A DNA stretch of 64,000 nt from Ptiloglossa arizonensis (Eukaryota > Arthropoda > Insecta > Hymenoptera > Colletidae): assembly GCF_051014685.1 (NCBI RefSeq), contig NC_135051.1:11179557-11243556 (forward strand). Reading direction: 5' to 3'. Under the pieces are notes generated by a model. The model was not told the origin of the DNA. It worked only from the letters and a program-made list of their open reading frames with translations, and did no database searches. Positions within the stretch are counted from its first letter, which is position 1, and each line of letters begins with the position of its first letter. Below are positions 12,330 to 23,361 of the stretch, piece by piece. The position numbers were made by a program, and so were the translations under genes.

Positions 12330-14045
12330 ATGTTGTTTGACTTCTTAAAAAAATTGTTTGGATGGGTAGATGAAGCACCCAGAAAACGTAGAGCTGTCTC
12401 ATTTAGTTTAGAAAAAGAATTTGTAACTCCAAAAAAACACTGTTGTGATCATAAAACTATCAATCTAGACGAAGATTCGATTGAAATCAAAGATGAGAGT
12501 GATAGTGATGATTTTCAAATTCTAACTAAGCACAAACATTCTCCCATTAAATCATCAAGTAGATTGAATGGTACATGCAGTAACAGAGATAAATCATTTA
12601 CACGTTGTACATCATCTTTTTCCATGCCTAAACCTGAACCATGTTATGATAAATTAAACAGAGTTTACTTTGGCAATAAAAGTGAAAGAGTACAAAATAT
12701 TGGTGCTCATCAACGATGCCCTACATTAACAAAAACTTATCGCTTACGAGAAAAAAATCAATATGACGAGTTATTACAAAACTTTCTACCACATAGGATA
12801 GATGTTATATGTAATAAACAAGAAGAAAAAAGACCTGTACAGGAAGTGATTGAAATAATAGATTTAGAGAAATCTGATCCCTTGGTTCTTTCTAAAAATC
12901 AACAAACTTCTAGAAAGCATGGTGCAACATTACAAATGAATTGCAGTGCTCCCTACAGAGAAAAAACAAATACAGAAAAAACAAATAAAGTAATGATTAT
13001 TAATATGGATAATGATAAAAAGGATGAAGCAGTACATTCCATTCGTGATAAAACACAGTCTCATAAAAAAAATGTTAATATAGATAAACTAATTCAAACT
13101 AAACAAATTGAACGTGTAGCAACAAATACGCTACGAGATCAATTAGCAGCAAAAGCTATAATTAGACATGATTTTGTTCCTCAAATATCAAAAAGATACA
13201 ATGAACGAATAGAACAACATTGTAAGGAGGCAAAAGAGCTTAGAAAGATGACATATATGTTATCAAAACATAATCGTTTAGTGAGAGAAGCTTCTCTAGA
13301 AGAGCATTTAGCTCGATCTATGAAATTATGTGAGGCTGTCCTAGATGAAAGTGAAGAACCAGAGGAGACATTATTACCTACTTTAACAGAAGAAATGTTA
13401 CAGGATGTAAAGAATGCTCTAATTCCTCGACCACCAGATGAAGTTCTTATTGAAGGTTTTGGTCTAAGAATTACAAGAAAAGATATTCATACATTGGCTG
13501 ATCTAAATTGGTTAAATGATGAAGTAATAAATTTTTATATGAACTTATTAATAACCAGAAGCACCAGTGACAAATATCCAAAAGTACATGCTATGAATAC
13601 ATTTTTTTATCCAAAATTAATCTCAGGTGGACATGCATCCTTAAAACGGTGGACAAGAAAAATTGATATTTTTGCGCGAGATCTTATAGTTGTTCCTATA
13701 CATTTAGGTATTCATTGGTGTATGTCAGTTATTGACTTTAGAGATAGGACTATTCGTTATTTTGATAGTATGGGTGGCAGCAATTCAAAATGTTTATCAG
13801 CCTTACGACAGTATTTGGAAGATGAAAGTTTGGACAAAAAGAAACAAGCATATGATACTAGTGATTGGAAGTTAGAATGTGCCAAAAATATTCCGCAACA
13901 AATGAATGGGAGTGACTGTGGTGTGTTTTCTTGTATGTTTGCTGAATATATTTGTGCAAATAAGAAAATCACATTTACACAACAGGATATGCCATATTTT
14001 CGAAACAAAATGGTTTATGAAATATTGAAGTCCAAACTTTTATAA
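12330..14045 (+). CDS. SENP/Ulp1-type SUMO protease
   Basis: Single-exon gene for a 571-residue C48 cysteine protease that removes SUMO from targets or matures the SUMO precursor. The catalytic domain fills the last 200 residues. His462 lies in IHWCMSVIDF, Asp479 in FDSMGG, Gln524 (oxyanion hole) and Cys530 in QMNGSDCGVF; their spacing matches SENP1/SENP2 closely. WLNDEVINFYMNLL and NTFFYPKL are the substrate-groove motifs of the family. The N-terminus is low-complexity and basic, with a likely nuclear signal (RKRR near residue 20). There are two SUMO-interaction-like motifs, TINLDED (43-49) and VIEIIDLE (173-180), each next to acidic residues. It is most like SENP1/2 or insect Ulp1; the SENP6/7 type is excluded by the compact catalytic domain. 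The lack of coding introns is unusual beside its intron-rich neighbours and could reflect intron loss or retroposition, but the gene looks intact. Confidence 0.93.
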   Translation: MLFDFLKKLFGWVDEAPRKRRAVSFSLEKEFVTPKKHCCDHKTINLDEDSIEIKDESDSDDFQILTKHKHSPIKSSSRLNGTCSNRDKSFTRCTSSFSMPKPEPCYDKLNRVYFGNKSERVQNIGAHQRCPTLTKTYRLREKNQYDELLQNFLPHRIDVICNKQEEKRPVQEVIEIIDLEKSDPLVLSKNQQTSRKHGATLQMNCSAPYREKTNTEKTNKVMIINMDNDKKDEAVHSIRDKTQSHKKNVNIDKLIQTKQIERVATNTLRDQLAAKAIIRHDFVPQISKRYNERIEQHCKEAKELRKMTYMLSKHNRLVREASLEEHLARSMKLCEAVLDESEEPEETLLPTLTEEMLQDVKNALIPRPPDEVLIEGFGLRITRKDIHTLADLNWLNDEVINFYMNLLITRSTSDKYPKVHAMNTFFYPKLISGGHASLKRWTRKIDIFARDLIVVPIHLGIHWCMSVIDFRDRTIRYFDSMGGSNSKCLSALRQYLEDESLDKKKQAYDTSDWKLECAKNIPQQMNGSDCGVFSCMFAEYICANKKITFTQQDMPYFRNKMVYEILKSKLL

Positions 14046-14644
14046 AGTCAATATTATTATTTGAGCAATTATTGACCGTGGCAGATCTAAATAGATTGCA
14101 GTAACTTCCCTAAATTACAAAATATTTTAGCATAAAAGAATTTACCACTGTGTAGAATGTTCTAAAAATGAAAATATAATACTGATATTCAAAAATATTG
14201 TTCTTCATATTACTACTACAATAGTAAAGAGAGTTGCATAGTATGATTTCTTTTGTGCTATTAAAAATATATTTTTTTTGAACATGAAATATTAGCTTTT
14301 ATTCAATGTAAAAGCACTGTAATAAGTAATTTTTCTTTGTAGTGTTAATATTTGAATTATTTTAATAACAAAATTCATCTGTAAGACATGTAACATTCAG
14401 ATACTACATACTTTTGATCAAGAATAAGTAAGTGCAATGTATTATAATGCTTTGTGTCAAATAAATGTAAATTTTTTCAATAATTTAAAATGTAAATATT
14501 TATATACTTCTTTGTATTCAAACTATTCATGTTGCAAGAAATAAGCTTCCTTATAATTTCTTTACAATTTCTAAACAATTCTGTCCTAACAATAATATTT
14601 AATTATAAAATAGATTTGAAACAAAAAATCGTTACATTTTGATG
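14046..14644. other. 3' region of the SENP gene
   Basis: AT-rich; probably the 3' untranslated region (candidate AATAAA at 14460-14465) followed by spacer. No exon was recognised. Confidence 0.4.
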
Positions 14645-15785
14645 TCACATTAATATTCGGACAGGTGTGTACATTTTGCAATCCAACAATTTCTAAAAAT
14701 CATTTGAACTGCAAAATATATTAGTTTTATATATAAAGTACTGGAATACTATTCTACCTCAGTACAAAGTTATATTTTAAAGTGTTAACATATGGAATTT
14801 AATATGCCACAAAAAGGAAAACATATCAATTTTGACAATTATAACCCACTAAAAGATAATTTATAATTTAAATTAAAAGTAAAACTTATCGTGAAATTGC
14901 ACAATTATTAGTCATAAAGACGAAAATAGTTGCCAACATTGATAAAAGGTATAAACAAGAGTCATATTAAATTTAAGAAACAAAAGGGACAACTTTTAAT
15001 TTTGAATAAAAGAAGAAAGACAATCAATGCTGAAACAGTATGTAAAATATTGAGAAATAATATGTATAATGATTGAATAGCAAAGAAGTGGTACATAAAT
15101 GAGATAAATAGGACACAAAAATTGGCTTTTTTCAAAGAATTTGTTGACAGACTTCAAACCTGGTAGAAGAATAGTTCAACGTAGGAAAAATATAACATAG
15201 CCAAGAATGAATGAAGCTTTGAAACCAAAAAATTTAAAACCAATTTTTATACATGGAAGAGGTTTCATGATAGTATGGACATGTATTTTGAGTGTTGGGA
15301 TTGGTGAACTTGTATTTATCAATGATATTTTAGATAAGAGTAAATATTTAAACATTTTGAAGAAAAATTTACCAAAAAGTATAAATAATATGAGAATACA
15401 AAATACTTTCAAATTTTGTCAAGATATCGACCCAAAACACAAACTCGGATAATGCAGGAATATTTATTATATAATTATTCAAAAATTTTACGTCCATCGC
15501 CACAAAATATAGATATAAATTCCATAGAAAATTTATGGGATAAATTACACCAAAGAATTAGATAAGCACCAATAAATTCAAAAGTTGAGTTACAAACGAG
15601 ACTGAAAGAAGATTGGGATTTTATTTTCCCAAAATATTTGGAACAAATTATTTTTAATATGCCCAAATGCATGCATGAGGTTATTAAACCAAAAGTATTT
15701 ACGATAAAATATTTAAATCGTAGGTTTTCGTTAATTTTATATATAAAATATTTGTTTTTTACAGCATCCGAATATTAATGTAACG
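14645..15785 (+). mobile_element. Degenerate Tc1-like DNA transposon with terminal inverted repeats
   Basis: Both ends carry ACATTAATATTCGGA, as an inverted pair at about 14647-14661 and 15768-15782, defining an element of about 1.1 kb. The interior translates in pieces to a Tc1-family transposase. YREIAQLLVISK-like text (read as YREIAQLLVIKTK) with KRYKQES matches the N-terminal helix-turn-helix. VGIGELVFINDILDKSKYLN, then DIDPKHK, matches the catalytic core before the second Asp. A C-terminal tail includes LWDKLHQ and PKYLEQIIFNMP. Many stops and frameshifts make it inactive. The IEHLW-type region is recognisable but altered. Confidence 0.85.
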
Positions 15786-16258
15786 TGAAGATGCAACAAT
15801 TTTTATTTAAACTGTATTATACTAAATATTATAAACTAAAATGTATTGAACTAAATGTTATTGTTAGAAAGAAATTATTTATGTATTTTCAATTTATAAT
15901 AAATGGTTTTTTGTTTTTGTACAATAAGCAATGTAATATTTGAATCATTCCCTCTTGTACACAGCACAAACATAGAGATAGTGCAGTTTCCCAATATTAA
16001 TCAAATAACTGTGTATAGTATATACTATGTACATTAATACTTTCGTTTACAATTTGGCGCCTGTTAGACATAATACATTAATCACATAAAATAATATTGT
16101 ATTTTTCATCAAAATTGTAATTATCATTAATTAATAAATGAATTATTTTGTAAAATCGATAGTTCAGTTATAACCTAAGTAACCTATTATGTGTAGAGAA
16201 TTTCACCTGAAAGCTGACTCAAAGATAGACTGATATTTTCTTCTAAATTTAAGCGAAG
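15786..16258. other. Spacer upstream of TBCB
   Basis: Non-coding, AT-rich. The last 100 bp before the ATG probably contain the TBCB promoter and leader; no motif stands out. Confidence 0.4.
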
Positions 16259-19200
16259 ATGAATACTTTTAGCATAGTAACGTCAGATTTTGTAAATTTA
16301 TCTATTACTACTTCTAATCAGCAATCATATTGTGTAGAACGAAGATTTCAGAAAGGAATAACGATTGATGAATTTAAGGTAGAAATATTGTAATAATTAT
16401 TCTTTTACTATTTATTATTCATATTATTACATAAATAATTGTTATTTTATCATATTATAGGGAAAATTGGAACTTGTAACTGGTGGTAATCCAGTAACAA
16501 TGATAATTGAGGTATATGATAAGAATAGTAAATTAATTTGCAAGTTAGATGATGGTCAACGACTTTTAGGATCATATCCTATTGATGATGGAATGCGAGT
16601 GCATGTAAAATAATTTACTCTCGTTATTATTGTATAAAATTAATGTGACAATTATTTTATACATATTAATAATAAAAATATATAACATTTTAGGTAATAG
16701 ATAATTTTTCTCGTACTGAGGAAAATCTTAATAATGTTGAAAAATTTGAAATATCTGAAGAAGAATATGCCAAACGAGCAGGTAAAATAGTTTTAATACA
16801 TTATACGTTATAAGTGAATGTATATATTATAAATATATAGGATGGTACATATAATATATAAAGTTACAATTTGATTTTTCAAAAACTATTAGAGTTAATG
16901 ACAAAATTATATTTTGATTTGTACAGGGATCTTGAGAGCTTTTTATGTGATAGATGAGAAATTGCAACTAGATCTATTATAGATGCAGGGAGATGTCATT
17001 CTTAATTCTTTTTAACACCATTACATAAATCTTTATATTTTTTAGAACAAATAACAAATATTTCAAATGTTTTTTTCTACCACTAATGATTTAAGAAATA
17101 ATAATCGATTTTTAGTGCATTAAATGCTCAAGATACTAGTTATTTATTTCTAAACATATATTTATTCTTTTCTGTGTGTTTTCTCAAACTTGTAATAAAG
17201 ATTATGGATTAACAGAGGCAGAAGTATTAGAGATAATCTATTTTATTGCATCTTTTATTATGAGAACTATAAGTATTAATTTAAATAAAGTTTCATAAAA
17301 AAGTCTGAAAAAATGAAATTTGATTTAATTTCTTTCTTACAATTTGTTCACAATTTCAAGTGCTCTTGATTGTATTAATATTAATCTCAATGTATTAATT
17401 TAGGTAATCAAAATATATTAGCACAAAATGTAATTATTCGTGTATTACTAAAATTATATATAGTATTATATATAGTAAGAGATGCTTCAATTAAATGTTA
17501 TTTGTGTTTAGATGAACTGTCCTAAAATACAAAGATTAATGTATTATTTCATTTAAAAATATGAAAGATTTCATCACTTTGGCCTGGATTAGGTTCATAT
17601 GTTACATAAATAATTCCTATGAATCCTATAAAATTAAGAAAGAATTTTTACTATCTTTAATAGTTTCCAAAAAAAACGCTTGTAATATTTTATACAAACC
17701 ATAACACTATATAAGTTCGGCAACTTTCTTCTAAACAGGGTTCAGTGACCATGTAACTGAGTTAATGATGTATCAAATTTATCTATAATTAATAAATGAA
17801 GGTAGTAATAATAAACTTTTGTTCTTAGATCTAGTATCTCAATAAGTTCTTATTGATATATATATATTCATATTGTATCTCGAACTTATTGAGATACTAG
17901 ATCTAAGAATCTATTTCAAAAATCATAAAAGCAAGAAGCTTGTTATTGCTTCTATATTGTAAATACTTTTTTTCATATTTGTTTTAAATATTTAAATCCT
18001 TTTATAATTTTATTGTTGTATGCAGTAAATCAATACAATTTATTAAAATCGTATGGTTTTATATTAGATCAGAAATAAACACTTACATTATTTTTTGACA
18101 ATAGTAGTTCAGAGAATAATTTTTTTAAAGATTGTGGACTATAAGTTGCTGAGTCTTGTTGCATACCATGTGGAACATGTAACTGGAACCACTTTTATCT
18201 TACCATAAGTAATGATTTTAGTGAGAAATGTTTCAGATAAGAGTTGAATAATTACAAGGAGGACATAATTTGTTGCAATTCCTATTAGTTATATTTATCA
18301 AAACTTTAAGGTCATCTTCAATTTTTTAAATGGAAGTCAAATTTTTTATAACAAAATTAGTAGATAGTAGTAGAATTCAGTGATTTGTATTACGATGGTC
18401 ATTAAATCACTTTCAAAGTTTTATGCATTAATGTATTAATGTATTAATGTATTAATGTATTAATGTATTAATGTATTAATGTATTAATGTATTAATGTAT
18501 TAATGTATTAATGTATTAATGTATTAATGTATTAATGTATTAATGTATTAATGTATTAATGTATTAATGTATTAATGTATTAATGTATTAATGTATTAAT
18601 GTATTAATGTATTAATGTATTAATGAATAATAGTTTTATCTATTAATAAAAAAAAATTTAACTTCTATTTAAAAAATTAAAAACAACTTTCACAAATACA
18701 AATAAATACAAATGGTAGGAACAAATCGAATACTTCACTATATACCTTTTTTGAAACCAGGCAAATTTCATTTAAAATAATTTTCACAATTAAAGTTAAA
18801 ATATCTCTCAAACTAATAATATTTTATACCATTAATATTTGTGTATACAAAACTATGAATTGGATCAAGTAACATAATAAAAAATGCATGATTCTATGTA
18901 AAAAATAAACTTGAAGTTTATATATTCTTCACAAAAATTAGTTGTATTAAATGACATCCACCTCGTAATTATTCAACTCTTACCTAAAATTTTTTTCACT
19001 AAAATCATTACTTAATGACGTGCTACACTTGATATAAATATATTAATTATGTTATATAACTTATATTATTACATATAATTTAAATATAACCCAGATACTG
19101 TAAAAGCATTTTTGGAGAAAAATAAATTAGGAAAGTACAATGAAGAAAAAATGAAAAAGAAAGTAGAAGAAAAAAGTCAAGAAGAGGAGGCAGAAGCAGC

Positions 19201-19635
19201 AGCAGCTCAATTATGCCAAGTTGGTGATCGTTGTGAAGTTTGTGTACCAAATCAACCAAAACGAAGAGCTATTATCATGTATGTTGGTGAGTGCAAAAAT
19301 TATTTAAATTTAATTTTTTTTTGTTATGTATCATTAAAATTTGATATATCAATTTTTCTGTTTGTAGGTAAAACAGAGTTTAAAGAAGGTTGGTGGATTG
19401 GTGTAAAATATGATGAACCACTTGGTAAAAACGATGGAACGTAAGATTACAAATAATTTTATATTATTTTATATTTTCATCTATTGTACTTTTAATGTTT
19501 TACATCTTTCAATATAGTGTCAATGGAAAAAAGTATTTTGAATGTTTACCAAAATATGGTGGATTTGTAAAACCAATTCATATTAAAGTAGGAGATTTTC
19601 CAGAAGAAGAGTTTGATTTGGACGAAGAAATTTAA
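16259..19635 (+). CDS. TBCB: Tubulin-folding cofactor B
   Basis: TBCB binds alpha-tubulin released from the chaperonin and, with TBCE, helps fold and take apart tubulin dimers in the cytosol. Exons: 16259-16378, 16461-16604, 16694-16781, 19095-19286, 19368-19440 and 19518-19635. They join in phase to 244 residues, the same length as human TBCB. Residues 1-90 are the ubiquitin-like domain ([33 protein letters not shown]). A lysine- and glutamate-rich coiled coil follows ([18 protein letters not shown]). Then comes the CAP-Gly domain with [18 protein letters not shown] and [14 protein letters not shown]. It ends EEFDLDEEI, the acidic EExxY/F-like tail of the family with Ile last. Intron 3 is 2.3 kb and holds a satellite, a perfect hairpin and a possible alternative last exon. 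An AATAAA at 19652-19657 lies just after the stop. Confidence 0.97.
16927..16982 (+). other. Possible alternative last exon of TBCB
   Basis: After a plausible acceptor (TTTGTACAG, ending at 16926), sequence joins in phase to TBCB exon 3 and adds [17 protein letters not shown] before a TAG at 16980-16982. A candidate poly(A) signal lies at 17194-17199. If used, it would make a protein with only the ubiquitin-like domain. It could equally be chance open frame in an intron. Confidence 0.2.
17823..17908. repeat. Perfect 27-bp inverted repeat with 32-bp loop
   Basis: Positions 17823-17849 and 17882-17908 are exact reverse complements (TCTTAGATCTAGTATCTC and so on), separated by an AT-rich loop. 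The arms contain the palindrome AGATCT. It sits in TBCB intron 3. It could be a MITE remnant, a hairpin RNA precursor or a recent inversion duplication. Confidence 0.9.
18427..18625. repeat. Perfect 8-bp tandem repeat, about 25 copies (ATTAATGT)n
   Basis: The octamer ATTAATGT repeats without a visible error for 199 bp inside TBCB intron 3. Such purity suggests recent expansion or ongoing slippage; copy number may also be affected by assembly. Confidence 0.98.
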
Positions 19636-19720
19636 GATATTGAAATTCTTCAATAAAATTTATTTTATTAAAAGTAACTTATGAGTATCTGAATTTAATA
19701 TTTATTACATCTAAAGACGT

Positions 19721-22033
19721 TTAATATTTCCTTCGTTTTATTATATCTGGTCTCCAATTTACAGGATGTGTTTCTTCCGTCTAAAAGTATGAATAAAAAG
19801 GTAATTAAATTTCATGTTTTGATTACTACACGATTATCTTTTAATAAATAAGTTATGCTTACAGCAGTGTCATCTTCTTTGTAAACTTTTATTGTTTTAT
19901 CTGCTTCTGTTGTAATCATTCGAGTACCAGACATGTCAAATGTAATACTGAAGACTCCAGCTTCACTGTCCATTGAACCAGGTTGAACTGGAGCTTGTAA
20001 ACGTTGAAAATTGTACCTTGAAGTTTGTAGATTCTATCATAAGCAACATTAAAATGTAAATGTAACAATGTAATCATTACATGAATTTACCCTGTTCTCC
20101 AATCCCAAAGATGCATAGTACCATTATCTGCTCCAGAAACTAAAACGCCATCAACATTAACAGCCAAACAATTAACTATAGCATTGTGACCAGATAAATT
20201 TTGTATAAACTTTCCTTCTGGGCACTTCCATTGCTTAATGTTATCTGGAGATGCTGAGGCGAACATGTATCTAATATAATTAGTACAAATTAAATGAATA
20301 GAGATATTGATGTAAAAGGATTTGAAAAATATACGTACAATGATGGATGGAAAGTTACAGCTCTCACACTCTTTTTATGATTTGTTAAAGTAGCTCTAGA
20401 TTTTCCTGCAGCTAAATCCCATAATCTTATAGTACAATCATGACTTCCAGTAACAATCTAATGAAAAAAAAACCTTGTAGTTGTGTTTTAAACGTTTTTT
20501 TTTTTAAAGAATATAAGAATACTAGGTAAAGAATACCTGTGGTTCAGCTATTTGACAAATTACACTCGCAACTGTGTTAGTGTGGCCAACAAGTGTGTGA
20601 ACATTTGCTTTAGTACGCATATCCCATACTCTTGCAGTAGAATCTCTACCTGCAGTCACTAATACATCTATGCTAGGATGCAATGCCATAGAATATACTG
20701 CTGATAAGTGACCATGATAATGTCTTATAACCTGTAAATAAGAAATAAGTGTGATTACATAAAATAAATTATGACAAATATTAAAAATTGTTTTTAATAA
20801 AGGATAACCTTGTTGTATTCAAGATCCCAACATTTTACTTGCCGATCTTCTCCACAAGAAAATAAATATGGATGACGTTGAGAAAATGCGAGTCCACGAA
20901 CACTACTTATATGACCAGTTAAAGAAACTTTTAATTTACCACTTGCAAGATCCCATATCTAGAATTTTTTTAGAAATAATATAAATAAAATATACCACTA
21001 TATTAAACAATACATTGCATACATTATAATGTAAAAATATCAAATAAGACTCTGATCATACTTTAATTACTCTATCTGCTGAACCTGTAGCAAACCATTC
21101 ATTTCCTGGCTCAACAGCACAGCACCGTACCCAACCAAGATGACCACTAATAACTCTATATAGTTTCCATGGTGCATGCCATTTTGGTTTTGCCATAGAA
21201 GGTGTCTTTTTTTGAGGTATCACTACAGTATTATTCATTGCATTTCCACCAGAATTTGCTTGCGTCATCATGATTGTATTGTTATTTTGTGTAGAATTAT
21301 AAGGTACAATTGCAGAACTATTGCTTCCTCCAAATGTTTCATCTATCAAGTTATATCTTTCTTATTAAAACAATAATGAATTTCTAAGAATGAAGATTAT
21401 TAAGGAAAAACAGGAAATGTCCATATTTTGGAAACAGAATATGTTAATCTAAGTTTTAATTTTAAAAGTTTCTTTTTGTTTGCTCCTAAATTCTCAGTTT
21501 ATCTTAAACAGATATTTTTTGACATTTCATTTTTCTCTAATAATCTTTGGATATATAAAATATAAAAAAATACCGCCTGGTGGTGGAGGATCAGCATTTT
21601 CATTTTCATTTTGTGTTTTTACTATACTGTTATCTTTAACACGCTCTAATACAGGGCCATAACAATCTTTTGCTTTTACAGATTTCTTTACTTTTTGCCT
21701 AAAAGATATCACTTGAGTAATGTTTATTTTTACTGGTTGTAATAAATATACTTACAAATTAGAATCCACAGGTGGTAAAGTACCTTGATTTAACAAAAAC
21801 ATGTCGTGTGTTCTCTTTAAAGATCTGAATACAAGAGTATGTACAGAATGCCTTTGTACATCCTACAGAAATAAATAAATTAAATATTATTTAATTATTA
21901 TTAACATTGTATTAATTGGTTTAATTTTCATTTGTGATAGTAATACATTTTTTAGTAATAAGAAACTTGAAGAATTTTCAAAAATCCTTTAAAAAAGAAT
22001 CTGGTATTTTATTAAAAATATCATTCTTACCAT
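19721..22033 (-). CDS. PLRG1: Pleiotropic regulator 1, WD40 splicing factor
   Basis: PLRG1 (yeast Prp46) is a core member of the Prp19/CDC5L complex, which activates the spliceosome in the nucleus. Minus-strand exons: 22031-22033 (start codon only, tentative), 21756-21862, 21574-21698, 21062-21342, 20809-20958, 20537-20731, 20339-20457, 20091-20270, 19863-20016 and 19721-19780. The sum is 457 residues; human has 514. The N-terminus has [20 protein letters not shown] and YGPVLERV. A proline- and asparagine-rich linker is followed by [19 protein letters not shown], which opens seven WD repeats (for example [12 protein letters not shown] and [20 protein letters not shown] blades). It ends in [16 protein letters not shown], the conserved basic tail. 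Stop codons of PLRG1 and TBCB are only 85 bp apart, and a minus-strand AATAAA lies at 19701-19706. The linker is shorter than in vertebrates. It is head to head with RBMX2, another spliceosome gene. Confidence 0.96.
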
Positions 22034-22693
22034 TTTTATAAAAGTGAATATTATTTTTATTTAAATATAATATTTATACATTTAAAAATAATTACAACAG
22101 TTATTCTAAATAAAATGAATGTACATGTCACAGTTAAAAAAGAACTTAATGAATGTATACATTCACTAGTGAATTTAGTTTAAGTTAGGTTAGGTTTTGC
22201 ATTAATTTTTCCCGCTTCAAAGGAAAGTTATCATCATCGACCAAAATGCCTGTAGGAAAAAAGCAAGTCCTGGTTGGTTCGTAGCCGGTGACTTTCCCGT
22301 AAAGCAAAAACGAATTAATGTCCACGGGCGTATTTTCACATCGTATCTATGTTTTAAAACATTTCTTTTTGATTATTTTTACCTACTTAATAGATCAATA
22401 TATTAGACATATGGAGGTGGAGAAATTATTTCCAGTTTTCAGTATATAAATTTATTAATATGAAAAAGTAAAATATTAAATAAATATTTTATTGCAATAA
22501 GTGTATTAATGTAAATATACTATATTGTATATGTACGATACTTGTATGATCGCGGTATGTAAGTATACCGTTATAAGTATGTAATAATCAACAGAACGTG
22601 TATATAGTTTGTATAACAGAGTATCAAATTAAAAGTTGTACCTTCCTTTTTTTTTATTATATATATAATAAAAGATAACGAATATATAAGATA
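22034..22693. promoter_or_regulatory. Divergent promoter region of PLRG1 and RBMX2
   Basis: A 660-bp gap between divergent starts of two splicing genes. The patch at 22190-22340 is richer in GC than its surroundings and probably contains the PLRG1 promoter and leader. Two TTAGG-like units near 22183 are too few to count as telomeric repeat. Confidence 0.45.
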
Positions 22694-23361
22694 ATGAATC
22701 CCTTAACGTGAGTACCGCTATTTTATTTACAAACCATGAATACAATTATTTGAATTTGAAAAAATTTTCAATCATGTTCTGTACACTTTTTTCAGGAACG
22801 TAAAAAATATACAAAAACTTGGGGAACAAGAATTATATGGTAATAAGAAAACATCTTGGCATAATCAATATAAAGATAGTGCTTGGATTTTTGTTGGTGG
22901 TTTACCATATGATTTAACAGAGGGTGATGTCATAACCATATTTTCTCAGTAAGTTTAAAATATTTATTCGATATATAGTAATATAATTTATTCATAAATA
23001 TTAATTATACTATTGTAGGTATGGAGAAGTAGTAAATATAAACTTAATTAGGGATAAAGATTCAGGAAAACAAAAAGGATATGGTTTTCTGTGTTACGAG
23101 GACCAAAGAAGTACTATATTAGCTGTTGATAATTTTAATGGTATTAAGGTACATTTAATCAAATTATTTTAATTAAGTTAAAAATTATATAGTTGTATAC
23201 ATGTACGCAGTAATTATTACAATAATTACATTTTGCAGGTTTTAGGCAGAACAATACGAGTTGATCATGTAGCAAATTATAAAGCACCAAAAGATTCAAA
23301 TAATATTGATGAAGAGACTAAAAAACTGAGAAAAGAAGGTTGTGCTCCAAAAAATATTTAA
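22694..23361 (+). CDS. RBMX2: RNA-binding motif protein X-linked 2 (Ist3/Snu17-like)
   Basis: RBMX2 (yeast Ist3) belongs to the RES complex and the U2 snRNP, acting in spliceosome activation. Exons: 22694-22707, 22796-22948, 23019-23148 and 23239-23361, giving 139 residues. The first exon codes only for MNPLT, as in vertebrates, which fixes the start. One RRM covers roughly residues 34-112: RNP2 is WIFVGGLPYD and RNP1 is KGYGFLCYE, followed by DQRSTILAVDNFNGIK and GRTIRVDHV. The tail after the RRM (NYKAPKDSNNIDEETKKL) is short and ends in CAPKNI. Vertebrate RBMX2 continues with a long charged, RS-like tail, while yeast Ist3 is about as short as this protein. A further 3' exon used by alternative splicing cannot be excluded. 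Confidence 0.95.

Noticed and set aside
13757..14008. Minus-strand open frame opposite the SENP catalytic domain
   Set aside because: A shadow of conserved coding sequence on the other strand.
22183..22198. TTAGG-like units as an interstitial telomere repeat
   Set aside because: Only two adjacent units; expected by chance.
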